Source of the DNA: Stenotrophomonas maltophilia | GTDB lineage: Bacteria > Pseudomonadota > Gammaproteobacteria > Xanthomonadales > Xanthomonadaceae | Length of the DNA: 64,000 nucleotides | Direction: 5' to 3' | NCBI RefSeq assembly: GCF_003970865.1 | Contig: NZ_RXLZ01000002.1 | Span: 62,001-126,000 of the forward strand | In this document: in pieces, positions 1 to 7,861 of the stretch | How the letters are laid out: every line of letters starts with the position of its first letter | Numbering within the stretch: position 1 is the first letter of the stretch | Made by a program: the position numbers and the translations under genes | Notes under the pieces: generated by a model | What the model saw: only the letters and a program-made list of their open reading frames with translations | Databases searched by the model: none | What the model was told of the DNA's origin: nothing

Positions 1-1
1 C

Positions 2-1015
2 TACGATCGTGTCGACAACCGTTGGGTCAGCAAGGGCTACCCTGGTGTAGCCCCTGACCTTGGCGCTGCACTGAAGGTGGCCGGCGCGACACCGATGCAG
101 TTCGCCACCGGCAGCCGCGTGCAGTACACCCAGGGCAACTACCTGGTGCTGACCGCCTTGCTGGAAGCACATTACCGCAAGCCTTACCCAGCCATCGCGC
201 ACGAACGCATCCTGCAGCCACTGAAGATGGCCAGCACCTCGTGGGGCGTTACCCGCGTGCCAGCCACGCGCGCGGCGGTGCCTTACATCGGCAAGGATGG
301 CCAACTGCAGCCGGCCAATGAAGATGCCTGGCCGGACTACGGCTGGGGCCATGCCGACCTGCAGACCACCGTGGGCGACATGAACCGATTCCTGCAGGCG
401 CTGGCGACCGGCAAGCTGCTGCGCACGGCGACCCTGGAAAAACTCTGGCAGCCGCAGAAACTGGCCGGTGGCGGCAACAATTTCTTCTCCACGGGATGGG
501 ACACCACCCGCAGCGACGGCTACACCCAGGTTGGCCACGATGGCGGCACCCGCGTTCGTGCGCGGTTGGCTTACAAGGGCACGCTGGCCAGCGGTTACTG
601 GGTGTTCGTGTACCTGACCAACGGCAGCGCCCGCAATGTCTGGTCCAGCACGCTGGTGGAGAGCACGATGGCGGTGGCCGCGCCGCAGGAGTTTCCGCAT
701 GCGGTGTTGTCCGAGCGATTGATCGGCTATGCGCTGGATGACAGCACCGATGCGAAACCGCAGATGCGTAGCTGGCTGCGCGACAGCAATGGCGTTCCCA
801 CCGGCGAACTGGAACGTGCGATCAATGCTGGTGGCTACGCCATCCGCGAAAACCTCGGTGCGCATAGGGCGTTGAAGGTATTCACGCTCAACACCGAGCT
901 GTATCCGGATTCGGCCAACGCGTGGGACAGCCTGGCCGAGTGCCATGCGGCATTGGGTGATGCGGAGACTGCCAAGGCGTTGTACGCAAAGGCCAAGGCG
1001 CTGGCGAAGCCCTGA
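2..1015 (+). CDS. Serine hydrolase (class C beta-lactamase family), 5' truncated by window edge
   Basis: The C-terminal part of a serine beta-lactamase/D-alanyl-D-alanine carboxypeptidase-like hydrolase. The frame is open from base 2, so the start and the catalytic SxxK lie outside the window. Visible features are the block around VQYTQGNYLVL, where family members usually have Y-x-N (here Y-T-Q), and a later GHDGGT that matches the H-x-G box. After the hydrolase fold comes a short helical tail (LNTELYPDSANAWDSLAE and onward) that resembles one TPR unit, common in secreted members of this family. The Q at the YxN position may reduce or alter hydrolysis. Substrate is unknown; an esterase or peptidase role is as likely as drug resistance. 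Confidence 0.85.
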   Translation, partial: YDRVDNRWVSKGYPGVAPDLGAALKVAGATPMQFATGSRVQYTQGNYLVLTALLEAHYRKPYPAIAHERILQPLKMASTSWGVTRVPATRAAVPYIGKDGQLQPANEDAWPDYGWGHADLQTTVGDMNRFLQALATGKLLRTATLEKLWQPQKLAGGGNNFFSTGWDTTRSDGYTQVGHDGGTRVRARLAYKGTLASGYWVFVYLTNGSARNVWSSTLVESTMAVAAPQEFPHAVLSERLIGYALDDSTDAKPQMRSWLRDSNGVPTGELERAINAGGYAIRENLGAHRALKVFTLNTELYPDSANAWDSLAECHAALGDAETAKALYAKAKALAKP

Positions 1016-1028
1016 CGGTAAACCTTCT

Positions 1029-1088
1029 GTGGAGTCGAGCCATGCTCGACACCGATGCAGACAAGCAGTCGAGCAAGCTCGACTCTAC
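1029..1088. repeat. SMAG-type palindrome pair
   Basis: Two inverted repeats, GTCGAGCCATGCTCGAC and GTCGAGCAAGCTCGAC, in opposite orientation. The right one ends in CTCTAC, the complement of the GTAG head that defines Stenotrophomonas GTAG (SMAG) repetitive extragenic palindromes. The dimer sits just downstream of the serine hydrolase and may act as a 3' mRNA stabiliser or terminator. Confidence 0.8.
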
Positions 1089-1182
1089 AAGGAGCGCGGG
1101 CGGCCATACGCCGCCGGTGGGTGACGTGACGCCGCCGGCCTGTTAACTTGCGCGCCACTTTCTTGGTTTACAGCATTCCCGC

Positions 1183-3294
1183 ATGTCGCTCTCGTCGTAC
1201 CGCCCCACCCCTTCGCTGCTGTTCCTGGCCGTTTCCCTCGACCTCTCTTCCACCGCCGCTGCGGCCCCACAGGCCACCACGCTGGATGCTGTGCAGGTCA
1301 CCGCTGCCGCCGATGCCAGCGCCCAGGCGCGCGAGGCACTGAAGCGCGTACCCGGTGCCAGCAACGTCATCGACGTGGCCAAGGCCGACAGCCGCCTGTC
1401 CAGCAGCGCCGATGTGCTGGCCTACCAACCGGGTATCAGCGCGCAGTCGCCGGGCAACGAAGGCACCAAGATCTCGATCCGGGGCTCGGGCATCAACCGG
1501 GGCCCGGGCGCGCATGCCTCAGGCATTGCGGTGTCGATCGACGGTCTGCCACTGACCGGTCCGGGCGGCACGCCCTACGAGCTGCTGGAACCGCTGTGGC
1601 TGTCGCGCGTCGAAGTCCTGCGCGGCGCCAACGGCTTCGAGCGCGGTGCGTTGGCGCTGGGTGGTGCCATCGACTATGTCAGCCGCAGCGGTCGTGATTC
1701 GGCGGGCGTGCAGCTGCACTACGAAGCCGGCAGCCGTGGCTACCAGAAGCACGGCATCAGCTGGGGCGGCGTCAGTGGTGATGTCGACTACTTCCTGGCC
1801 TACACCGATACCGAATTCGATGGCTATCAGCGCCACGCGCGCGGCGACGGCAAGGGCGCAATGGCCAACATCGGCTGGCAGATCACGCCCGACCTGCAGA
1901 CGCGCTTCTTCGTGCGTTACCGCGAAACCAATCATGAAACGCCCGGTCGCCTGACCCGCGATCAGATCCGTAACGATCCGCGTGCCGCGAATGCGGCCAA
2001 CCTGGCCATCGATGCGCGTCGCCCGCAGCCGGGCAGCACCTGGGTGGGCAACGTCACCACGCTGCAGATCGATGAGGACTCCTCGCTGCAGGCCGGACTG
2101 GTCTATCACACGTACCCGATGGACTTGAACGAGAGCCTGTACCGGCAGCAGCTGGACTACGCCAACCTCAACGCCACGCTGGACTACCGCCGCCGCCACC
2201 AGCTGTTCGGCATGGACAGCGAAACCACGGTCGGTCTGCGCGTCACCCATGATCTGGATGCGGATGTGCGCGAGTCGTTGCGCTTTGCCAGCAACGGCTA
2301 TGCCGCTGGCACGCGCACGCGTGACTTCCGCCACCACGGCACCGACAGCACGCTGCACGTCGGCAATACCCTCACCTTCAATGACCGCCTGCGCATGCAG
2401 ACCGGGCTGGCACTGATCAACACCCGTCGCGATGTGCAGGTGACCTGGCCGAGCAGCGGCGGCCGTCTGCGCGACCGCGACTGGGACTATGCGCCGCGAC
2501 TGGGCTTCACCTGGCAGCACAGCGCGCAGACGCAGTGGTTCGGCAACCTCAGCCGCTCGGTGGAAGCGCCGCATCCGTGGTCGATGATCTGGGGATCGAA
2601 CCAGTACTTCGGGCCGGGCAATGGCCCGTCCACCGGCCGCCAGCGCGCGCCGGTGCCGATGCAGAACCAGACGGCCACCACGCTGGAACTGGGCGCACGC
2701 GGTGACGCGGCGCTGGGTCGCTGGGAACTGACCGGCTACTACGCCCACGTAAACCACGAACTGCTCAGTGTCGAACTGCAACCGGTGCCGAACCTGTTCA
2801 TCGCCGAGAACAACGCCAGCCCCACCGTTCACCGCGGCATCGAAGCCGGGTTGGACAGCACGCTGTGGCAGGCTGCACCGGGCCGCCTGTCGCTGCGTCA
2901 GGCGTATACCTTCAGCGATTTCCGCTACCGCCACGACGCGCGTTTCGGCAGCAACCGCCTGCCCGGCCTGCCGCGCCACGCCTACCAGGCCGAGCTGCGC
3001 TTCGATCATGCATCCGGCCTGTACGCTGCGCTCAATACCGAATACGCCTCGCGCATCGCCGTCGACTACGCCAACAGCTACTGGGCTGACAGCCATGTGA
3101 TCTTCGGCAGCCGCATCGGCTACGACGCACCCGGTGTCCGCTGGCAGGCCTGGGCCGAGATGCGCAACATCGGCAACCGCCACTACGCCACCACGGTCAC
3201 GCCAGGCTACGACGACGCCGGCAAGGATGTCGCGCGCTCGACGCCAGGCGAAGGCCGTGGCGTCTATGCGGGCGTGCGCTGGCGCTTTGACTGA
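1183..3294 (+). CDS. TonB-dependent outer-membrane receptor
   Basis: A 703-residue outer-membrane transporter that would use TonB/ExbBD energy to import a scarce ligand such as a ferric siderophore. A signal peptide covers about residues 1-28. A TonB-box-like LDAVQVTA follows, then the plug domain (SADVLAYQPGISAQ, IRGSGINRGPG, SIDGLPL, EVLRGANGFERGALALGGAI), then a long barrel rich in alternating aromatic and polar strands. The layout resembles FecA/siderophore receptors, but the ligand cannot be read from sequence. No sigma/anti-sigma pair is adjacent and I see no clear Fur box in the 94 bases between the repeat and the start. The ATG is preceded only by a weak ribosome site. Confidence 0.92.
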   Translation: MSLSSYRPTPSLLFLAVSLDLSSTAAAAPQATTLDAVQVTAAADASAQAREALKRVPGASNVIDVAKADSRLSSSADVLAYQPGISAQSPGNEGTKISIRGSGINRGPGAHASGIAVSIDGLPLTGPGGTPYELLEPLWLSRVEVLRGANGFERGALALGGAIDYVSRSGRDSAGVQLHYEAGSRGYQKHGISWGGVSGDVDYFLAYTDTEFDGYQRHARGDGKGAMANIGWQITPDLQTRFFVRYRETNHETPGRLTRDQIRNDPRAANAANLAIDARRPQPGSTWVGNVTTLQIDEDSSLQAGLVYHTYPMDLNESLYRQQLDYANLNATLDYRRRHQLFGMDSETTVGLRVTHDLDADVRESLRFASNGYAAGTRTRDFRHHGTDSTLHVGNTLTFNDRLRMQTGLALINTRRDVQVTWPSSGGRLRDRDWDYAPRLGFTWQHSAQTQWFGNLSRSVEAPHPWSMIWGSNQYFGPGNGPSTGRQRAPVPMQNQTATTLELGARGDAALGRWELTGYYAHVNHELLSVELQPVPNLFIAENNASPTVHRGIEAGLDSTLWQAAPGRLSLRQAYTFSDFRYRHDARFGSNRLPGLPRHAYQAELRFDHASGLYAALNTEYASRIAVDYANSYWADSHVIFGSRIGYDAPGVRWQAWAEMRNIGNRHYATTVTPGYDDAGKDVARSTPGEGRGVYAGVRWRFD

Positions 3295-3305
3295 TTGCCG
3301 CAGGC

Positions 3306-3328
3306 GGCGCCGGGTGTGGCCCGGCGCC
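3306..3328. terminator. Hairpin between convergent genes
   Basis: GGCGCCGGG, loop TGTG, then CCCGGCGCC: a 9-bp GC stem 12 bases after the receptor stop and just beyond the end of the converging membrane gene. No long T run follows on either strand, so it may be a weak bidirectional terminator. Confidence 0.55.
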
Positions 3329-3340
3329 GTCGCTCCAGGG

Positions 3341-3850
3341 TCAGCCGATACGCCAGGCCGGCAGGCGCTCGCTGCGTTTCCAGATGGAAGGCGCCAAGCC
3401 GATCAGCACCAGCGCAGCCAACCACTTCGGTGACGTGTTGAGCAGTGTCGAGGTAAGCGAGCCATCGACGGGGGCGGCCATTTCCTGCCACGGGTTGTAG
3501 CCCAGGTAGACGACGCTGCCAGCCCACCACAGCAACGCCAGGCCGATGCCCACCAGCAGCAGGGCCAGCGTGCGGCAGGTCCATCGTTGCGAGGTGGTGC
3601 CCCATTCGCGGGATACCGCTACCAGCAGGCCCACCACCAGCAGCGACACCAGTGCAACCAGCCCGATATCGACCTTGTGCCCGATACGCTCATAGCTGCA
3701 GGCGCGGCATTGCGCCTCTTCCGCGGCAGTGGCGGCTTCGGCCTGCCCGGCTGCGGGCTGCGCCAGAGCCGCAAACGGCATCAGTACTGCCAGCAGCGTC
3801 ACCATGATCCAACGAAACAACATCCTGTTGCGGTGTGTAGCGACGTCCAT
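3341..3850 (-). CDS. Secreted or membrane protein of unknown function
   Basis: A 169-residue protein that I do not recognise. The start at 3850 has a good ribosome site (AGGAAGAG about four bases upstream); the frame extends further upstream but without a comparable site. The N terminus has a signal or membrane segment (WIMVTLLAVLMPFAALAQ), followed by a CRAC motif, then two strongly hydrophobic helices (VGLVALVSLLVVGLLVAV and TLALLLVGIGLALLWWAG). The C terminus has a further hydrophobic stretch and ends in basic residues. It probably lies in the inner membrane. It converges on the TonB receptor gene and shows no obvious functional link to it. Confidence 0.65.
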   Translation of the reverse strand: MDVATHRNRMLFRWIMVTLLAVLMPFAALAQPAAGQAEAATAAEEAQCRACSYERIGHKVDIGLVALVSLLVVGLLVAVSREWGTTSQRWTCRTLALLLVGIGLALLWWAGSVVYLGYNPWQEMAAPVDGSLTSTLLNTSPKWLAALVLIGLAPSIWKRSERLPAWRIG

Positions 3851-4104
3851 GCGCTCTTCCTCATTCGTGGTGGTTGACAGCCGGCCACATACCTTGGCCT
3901 TGGCGCGGATCATAGCGCAGGGTAGGCCAGGAACGAAAAACCGATCTCGGCCATCCACATGCGCCGCTACAGCCCGTGGAGCATGGAAGCTCGAGAACCT
4001 GATACAGCATGCGGACATCCTTGCCGGGCACGCGTAGGCGGTATTGCGCGGATGCTACCGCGGTCGGAGCCGCTGTCCAGACGACGGGCCGAGGCCATCG
4101 ATCA

Positions 4105-4488
4105 TCAGCTGCGGTCGACGATCCGCACGATGCGACCGTCCTCAAAAGCGAACTCGCTGTGTCCCTGCAGTGCCAGTTCCGTGCCCGCGCTGGGACCATC
4201 GGGAATGTCCTGCGCGAACACGCCACGCCAGCCGATGCTGGCCAGCGCCACATCATCCTTGAAGGTCAGCTCGAGCAACCGCTGCTCGCGCTCACGGAAC
4301 AACGGCGCCGATTGCCGTGCCAGTTCGCCGAAGGCATCGATGCCTTCGGTGACCATCGTCAGCTGGTTACCGCTGTGGTTCTCGAAACGCACGTTATGCG
4401 CCAGCACCGCCAGCATGGCGTCGATGTCGAAGCGGTTGTAGGCCTGCAGGTAGTGCTCGATCAGGTGGCGGCAGTGCGATTCGTCCAT
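4105..4488 (-). CDS. NTF2-like (SnoaL-fold) small protein
   Basis: 127 residues with the size and pattern of the NTF2/SnoaL fold: N-terminal helix LIEHYLQAYNRFDIDAMLAV, then the 'ennaHNVRFENHSG'-type strand, and a C-terminal sheet ending in FEDGRIVRIVDRS. Such proteins are cone-shaped dimers that act as isomerases, lactone cyclases or binding modules, so the exact reaction cannot be assigned. No signal peptide, so presumably cytoplasmic. The gene lies 52 bases downstream of the tetR gene on the same strand and could be co-transcribed with it. Confidence 0.8.
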   Translation of the reverse strand: MDESHCRHLIEHYLQAYNRFDIDAMLAVLAHNVRFENHSGNQLTMVTEGIDAFGELARQSAPLFREREQRLLELTFKDDVALASIGWRGVFAQDIPDGPSAGTELALQGHSEFAFEDGRIVRIVDRS

Positions 4489-4540
4489 GGCGGCGTCCAG
4501 TCAGGGCCTGCGCCGAGTCTCCCGCGACCGTGCGGCCGGA

Positions 4541-5116
4541 TCAAGGCCGCGCGGCGGCCTTCAGCAACTGCGCGGCCACCTGATCGAACGGGGCGATGTC
4601 CTGCAGTGCGCGGCACATCGCCACCGCACCTTCAACGCTGGCAATCACCAGACTGGCCAGCCCACCCGCGGCGGCCGGATCGTGGCCGTCGGCGATGAAC
4701 GCCGCGGCCAGATGGCCCTGCCAGCGTGCGAACACCTCGGCGGCGGCGGCACGGGGCTGGCTCGGCACCGCCTCCACCGGTTCCTCCACGGCCGCGGCCA
4801 ACACCGGGCAGCCGGCGCGGAATTCGGAGCGCAGCAAGCGCTCGCGCCACATTGCCAGGAACTGCTGCAGGCCCTGCACTGCGCCGCCCTTCAGCAGCTC
4901 CACCAGCAGCGCTTCCACCTTGTCGCCAGCCATGTAAGTGGCACGCGCCAGCAACTCCTGCTTGCCACCGGGAAAATGGTGATAGGTGGAGCCCAGCGGC
5001 GCTTCGGCCAACTTGGTCACCTCACGGATGCTGGTGGCATTGAGACCCACGCGTGCCAGCATCTGTGCCGCAGCATCAATCACGCGTTGTGGCGCATCAG
5101 AGGGGCGCGGGCTCAT
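4541..5116 (-). CDS. TetR/AcrR-family transcriptional regulator (LmrA/YxaF-like)
   Basis: 191 residues from the ATG at 5116, which has AAGGAG eight bases upstream; the frame is open further upstream but that part is antisense to the thioesterase. The N-terminal helix-turn-helix is VIDAAAQMLARVGLNATSI ... APLGSTYHHFPGGKQELL, the standard TetR signature. The C-terminal ligand domain has GCPVLAAAVEE, typical of the LmrA/YxaF branch. It is divergent from the thioesterase gene at 5186, with repeated motifs in the 69-base gap, so it probably represses itself and that gene. The inducing ligand is unknown; an acyl or drug-like molecule would fit the neighbour. Confidence 0.9.
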   Translation of the reverse strand: MSPRPSDAPQRVIDAAAQMLARVGLNATSIREVTKLAEAPLGSTYHHFPGGKQELLARATYMAGDKVEALLVELLKGGAVQGLQQFLAMWRERLLRSEFRAGCPVLAAAVEEPVEAVPSQPRAAAAEVFARWQGHLAAAFIADGHDPAAAGGLASLVIASVEGAVAMCRALQDIAPFDQVAAQLLKAAARP

Positions 5117-5134
5117 GGCAGGCTCCTTGCCAGG

Positions 5135-5182
5135 ACAGTCGTCATAGATTAGCGTATCGACGATTCTATAACAGTCGTCATA
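5135..5182. promoter_or_regulatory. Candidate TetR operator region between divergent genes
   Basis: The 12-mer ACAGTCGTCATA occurs twice in direct orientation (5135-5146 and 5171-5182), and ATAGA (5144-5148) is mirrored by TCTAT (5165-5169). The gap is AT-rich compared with its surroundings. Position between a tetR gene and its divergent neighbour makes it the obvious operator, but this is inference. Confidence 0.55.
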
Positions 5183-5185
5183 ACC

Positions 5186-5731
5186 ATGAATCTCTGGTTC
5201 CGCCTGCTCCACTTGCTGCTGTGCAGTCTGTTCCGGCCGAAGCTGGAGGCCCCATTTGGGGTCTCGCGCCTGCAGTTCCGTGTACTGCCCAATGATCTGG
5301 ACAGCAACCTGCACATGACCAACGGTCGCTACTGGAACATCTTCGATCTGGGCCGGCTGGACCTGATCCTGCGCATGGGCCTGGGCCGGGTGGCGCTGCG
5401 CGAGAAGTGGGCACCGATCGTCGGCGCCGGCACCATCCAGTTCCGCCGCGAACTGAAGCCGTTCCAGCGCTTCACCCTGGAAACGCGCCTGGTGGGCTGG
5501 GTCGGCTCGCGCGGCATCATGGAGCAGCGCGTGCTGATCGGGCCCGAGCAGAAGATCGCCACCCGTGCGCTGCTGGTCACCGGCATCTACGACCGTCGCG
5601 CGCGCCAGTTCCTGGGCATGCCGAAGATGATGGAAGCGATCGGCGTGGTCGCCCCGCCGTCGCCGCCGCTCAGTGCAGCCGCCGAGGCGCTGCTGGCGGC
5701 CGATGCGGCGTTGAAGCAGGACGACGCCTGA
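5186..5731 (+). CDS. Acyl-CoA thioesterase family protein (hotdog fold)
   Basis: 181 residues of the 4HBT/hotdog group, closest in pattern to the THEM6-like branch. The key block is VLPNDLDSNLHMTNGRYWNIFDLGRLDLI, where D-x-x-x-H-x-x-N-x-x-Y/W corresponds to the thioesterase active site. Next comes FRRELKPFQRFTLETRLVGW, the central strand pair. An N-terminal hydrophobic stretch (LWFRLLHLLLCSLF) may anchor it to the membrane. It likely hydrolyses acyl-CoA thioesters; the chain length is unknown. No Shine-Dalgarno site is visible, so the message may be leaderless or very short-leadered. Divergent from a TetR regulator that probably controls it. Confidence 0.85.
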   Translation: MNLWFRLLHLLLCSLFRPKLEAPFGVSRLQFRVLPNDLDSNLHMTNGRYWNIFDLGRLDLILRMGLGRVALREKWAPIVGAGTIQFRRELKPFQRFTLETRLVGWVGSRGIMEQRVLIGPEQKIATRALLVTGIYDRRARQFLGMPKMMEAIGVVAPPSPPLSAAAEALLAADAALKQDDA

Positions 5732-5737
5732 GGCAAC

Positions 5738-6871
5738 TCAGCCTACCTTCGGCATGTTCTTGGTCACGCAATGGATGCCGCCACCGCCACCGGCGATCGC
5801 ATCGATATCCACCTGTTCGATCACGCGGCCGGGATACATGTCTTCCAGCAGTTCACGGCAGTAGCCATCGGCTGCGTCGTCACCGAACTGCGGCGCGACC
5901 ACCGCGCCGTTGATCGGCAGATAGTTGATGTAGCCCATCGCTAGATCGTCGTTGTCGCGGGTATGCACGTTGTCGCGCCCGTCCAGCGGCGGCGGCAGCG
6001 TGTGCACCTGCAGGCGGCGGCCATCGGCATCGGTGGCCCCGCGCAGGATGTCCAGGTGCTCGCGGGTCAGATCGTAGTCATAGGACTCCGGATCGTTGTC
6101 CAGGTTGGCGATCACCACGCCCGGGCGCACGAAGCGCGCATAGAAATCCACATGCGCATCGGTGATGTCTTCGCCGGCGATACCGGGCAGCCAGATCACC
6201 TTGCGCAGGCCGAGGTGGTGCTTCAGCTCCGCCTCGATATCCGCGCGCGACCAGTCTGGATTGCGGTTGCGGTTCACCCAGCAGCTCTCGGTGAGGATCG
6301 CGGTGCCATGGCCATCGACTTCGATGCCGCCGCCCTCGCCCACCAGATCGCTTTCCAGAAGCGTCGCGCCGGTCACCTGCGCCAGCCAGGGCGCCACCGC
6401 GCCATCGTTGCGTGCGCTCTGCTTGCCGCCCCAGCCGTTGAAGTTGAAGTCGACCAGCCCCAGCCCGCCCCGGTCATTGGTGACGAAGCACCCGCCGTAA
6501 TCGCGCACCCAGATGTCATCCAGCGGCACCTCGAGGAACTCGATGTTGTCGCGGCCGCAGCGGTCCTGCGCCTGCTTCCGCTGCGCCGGGCGGCACAGCA
6601 CGCTGACCGGCTGGTGGCGGGCGATGGTGCGGGCCAGCCGTGCCACGGCGGTGTTCACCGCATCGGCCTGCGCGCCCCACACCCGAGGCTGCGCGGCGAA
6701 GGCCAGGAAAACGCGTTCCTGCGGCCCGTGCTCGTCCGGCATGCGCCAGATACCCGCACCCGGCCCCGCTGCGGATACGCGCGCCGGCAGCCCCGCCAGG
6801 CCGAGGGCGGCCAAGCCGCCAAGGCCAGCGGCGCCCGCCAGTTGGGTGAGGAAATGACGACGGCTGCTCAT
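5738..6871 (-). CDS. aguA: Agmatine deiminase family protein with Tat-type signal
   Basis: 377 residues of the agmatine deiminase/Porphyromonas-type peptidyl-arginine deiminase family, which convert agmatine to N-carbamoylputrescine and ammonia. The catalytic Cys is about residue 368 in GGGGGIHCVTKNMP, and the substrate Asp/His motifs are seen in DDIWVRDYGGCFV and DAHVDFYARF. The first residues, MSSRRHFLTQLAGAAGLGG, form a twin-arginine signal, so the enzyme is probably exported folded to the periplasm, unlike the usual cytoplasmic AguA. No N-carbamoylputrescine amidase gene (aguB) is adjacent. Divergent from a LysR gene, with a 105-base AT-rich gap. Confidence 0.88.
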   Translation of the reverse strand: MSSRRHFLTQLAGAAGLGGLAALGLAGLPARVSAAGPGAGIWRMPDEHGPQERVFLAFAAQPRVWGAQADAVNTAVARLARTIARHQPVSVLCRPAQRKQAQDRCGRDNIEFLEVPLDDIWVRDYGGCFVTNDRGGLGLVDFNFNGWGGKQSARNDGAVAPWLAQVTGATLLESDLVGEGGGIEVDGHGTAILTESCWVNRNRNPDWSRADIEAELKHHLGLRKVIWLPGIAGEDITDAHVDFYARFVRPGVVIANLDNDPESYDYDLTREHLDILRGATDADGRRLQVHTLPPPLDGRDNVHTRDNDDLAMGYINYLPINGAVVAPQFGDDAADGYCRELLEDMYPGRVIEQVDIDAIAGGGGGIHCVTKNMPKVG

Positions 6872-6904
6872 GACGGGCTCCAGGGCCGATGTGGGATGGA
6901 CGCT

Positions 6905-6976
6905 ATGCTGCGCTTGCGTATTGATAAGAACAAACGATAGATTCAGCCATCAATTGAACAGTTTTACTTATCTGAA
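6905..6976. promoter_or_regulatory. AT-rich divergent promoter region, aguA/lysR
   Basis: A conspicuously AT-rich stretch containing GATAAG near 6923 and CTTATC near 6967 as an inverted pair. A weak promoter toward lysR can be drawn as TTGCGT (6915-6920), 17 bases, ATAGAT (6938-6943). LysR regulators normally bind such gaps; the exact site is a guess. Confidence 0.4.
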
Positions 6977-7861
6977 ATGCTGAAGCACTGGCCCCCGCTG
7001 AACGCGCTGCGTGGTTTCGAGGCCGCCGCCCGCCTTGGCAGCTTCCACCGGGCGGCCGAGGAACTGCACCTGACCCAGTCCGCCATCAGCCAGCAGATCC
7101 GGGGCCTGGAGGCGTCGCTGCAGCAGCCGTTGTTTTTCCGGCAGGGCCGCAGCGTCACCCTCACCGACGCCGGCATCGACCTGCTGGAAACCACCCAGTC
7201 CCTGCTGCGGCAGCTGGCGAGCGGAATCCGCCGGCTCGATCAGTACCGCAAGCCGAATCAACTGATCGTCAACACCAGCCCAGCCTTTGCCCGCCATTGG
7301 CTGGTGCCGCGCCTGGCCAGCTTCCATCGCCTGCATCCCGGCGCCGACCTGTGGCTGCTGACCAGCGAGGAGGCACCGGATATGACCACGCAGACGCTGG
7401 ACCTGGCGGTGCGCGATGACCTCGACTCACAGGCGCAGTGCCAGCATCGGGTGCTGCTGCAGGATCGCCTCTTTCCGGCCTGCCATCCGGCCCTGCTCGC
7501 CACACCGGTGCACGAACGCCTCACCCTGCATGGCGAGCGCGAAATGGACTGGAGCCAGTGGCAGGTCCAGGGCGGTGCCGATGTCGGACAGCGCCGCGAA
7601 GGCATGAACTTCTCCGAACCCGGGCAGCTGCTGGATGCTGCCTGCCAAGGGCTGGGTATCGCCCTGGTCAGCGAGCTGCTGGCGGCACGCGCCTGCGATC
7701 AGGGGCTGCTGCAGCCGCTGGATGAGGCACGCGTGCGCGGCCCGCGCTGGAGCTGGCTGGTGCATGAGGACAGCGCCGCCGATCCGCTGGTGATCAGTTT
7801 CTGTGAGTGGTTGCTGGCGAGTCTGCCCGCAGAAGCGACTTCTGCTGCAGCGCGCGCTTGA
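6977..7861 (+). CDS. LysR-family transcriptional regulator (GcvA-like)
   Basis: 294 residues. The N-terminal winged helix LNALRGFEAAARLGSFHRAA and AEELHLTQSAISQQIRGLEA is the GcvA-type LysR DNA-binding motif. The co-inducer domain follows, with NTSPAFARHWLVPRLASF and LDLAVRDD typical of the GcvA branch. It is divergent from the agmatine deiminase gene and so probably regulates it, possibly in response to agmatine or a related amine (inference). The last 68 bases overlap the 3' end of the converging GDSL hydrolase gene. Confidence 0.92.
   Translation: MLKHWPPLNALRGFEAAARLGSFHRAAEELHLTQSAISQQIRGLEASLQQPLFFRQGRSVTLTDAGIDLLETTQSLLRQLASGIRRLDQYRKPNQLIVNTSPAFARHWLVPRLASFHRLHPGADLWLLTSEEAPDMTTQTLDLAVRDDLDSQAQCQHRVLLQDRLFPACHPALLATPVHERLTLHGEREMDWSQWQVQGGADVGQRREGMNFSEPGQLLDAACQGLGIALVSELLAARACDQGLLQPLDEARVRGPRWSWLVHEDSAADPLVISFCEWLLASLPAEATSAAARA

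Noticed and set aside
1089-1182. Fur box or riboswitch before the TonB receptor gene
   Set aside because: No GATAATGATAATC-like sequence and no conserved riboswitch core is visible in this 94-base stretch.
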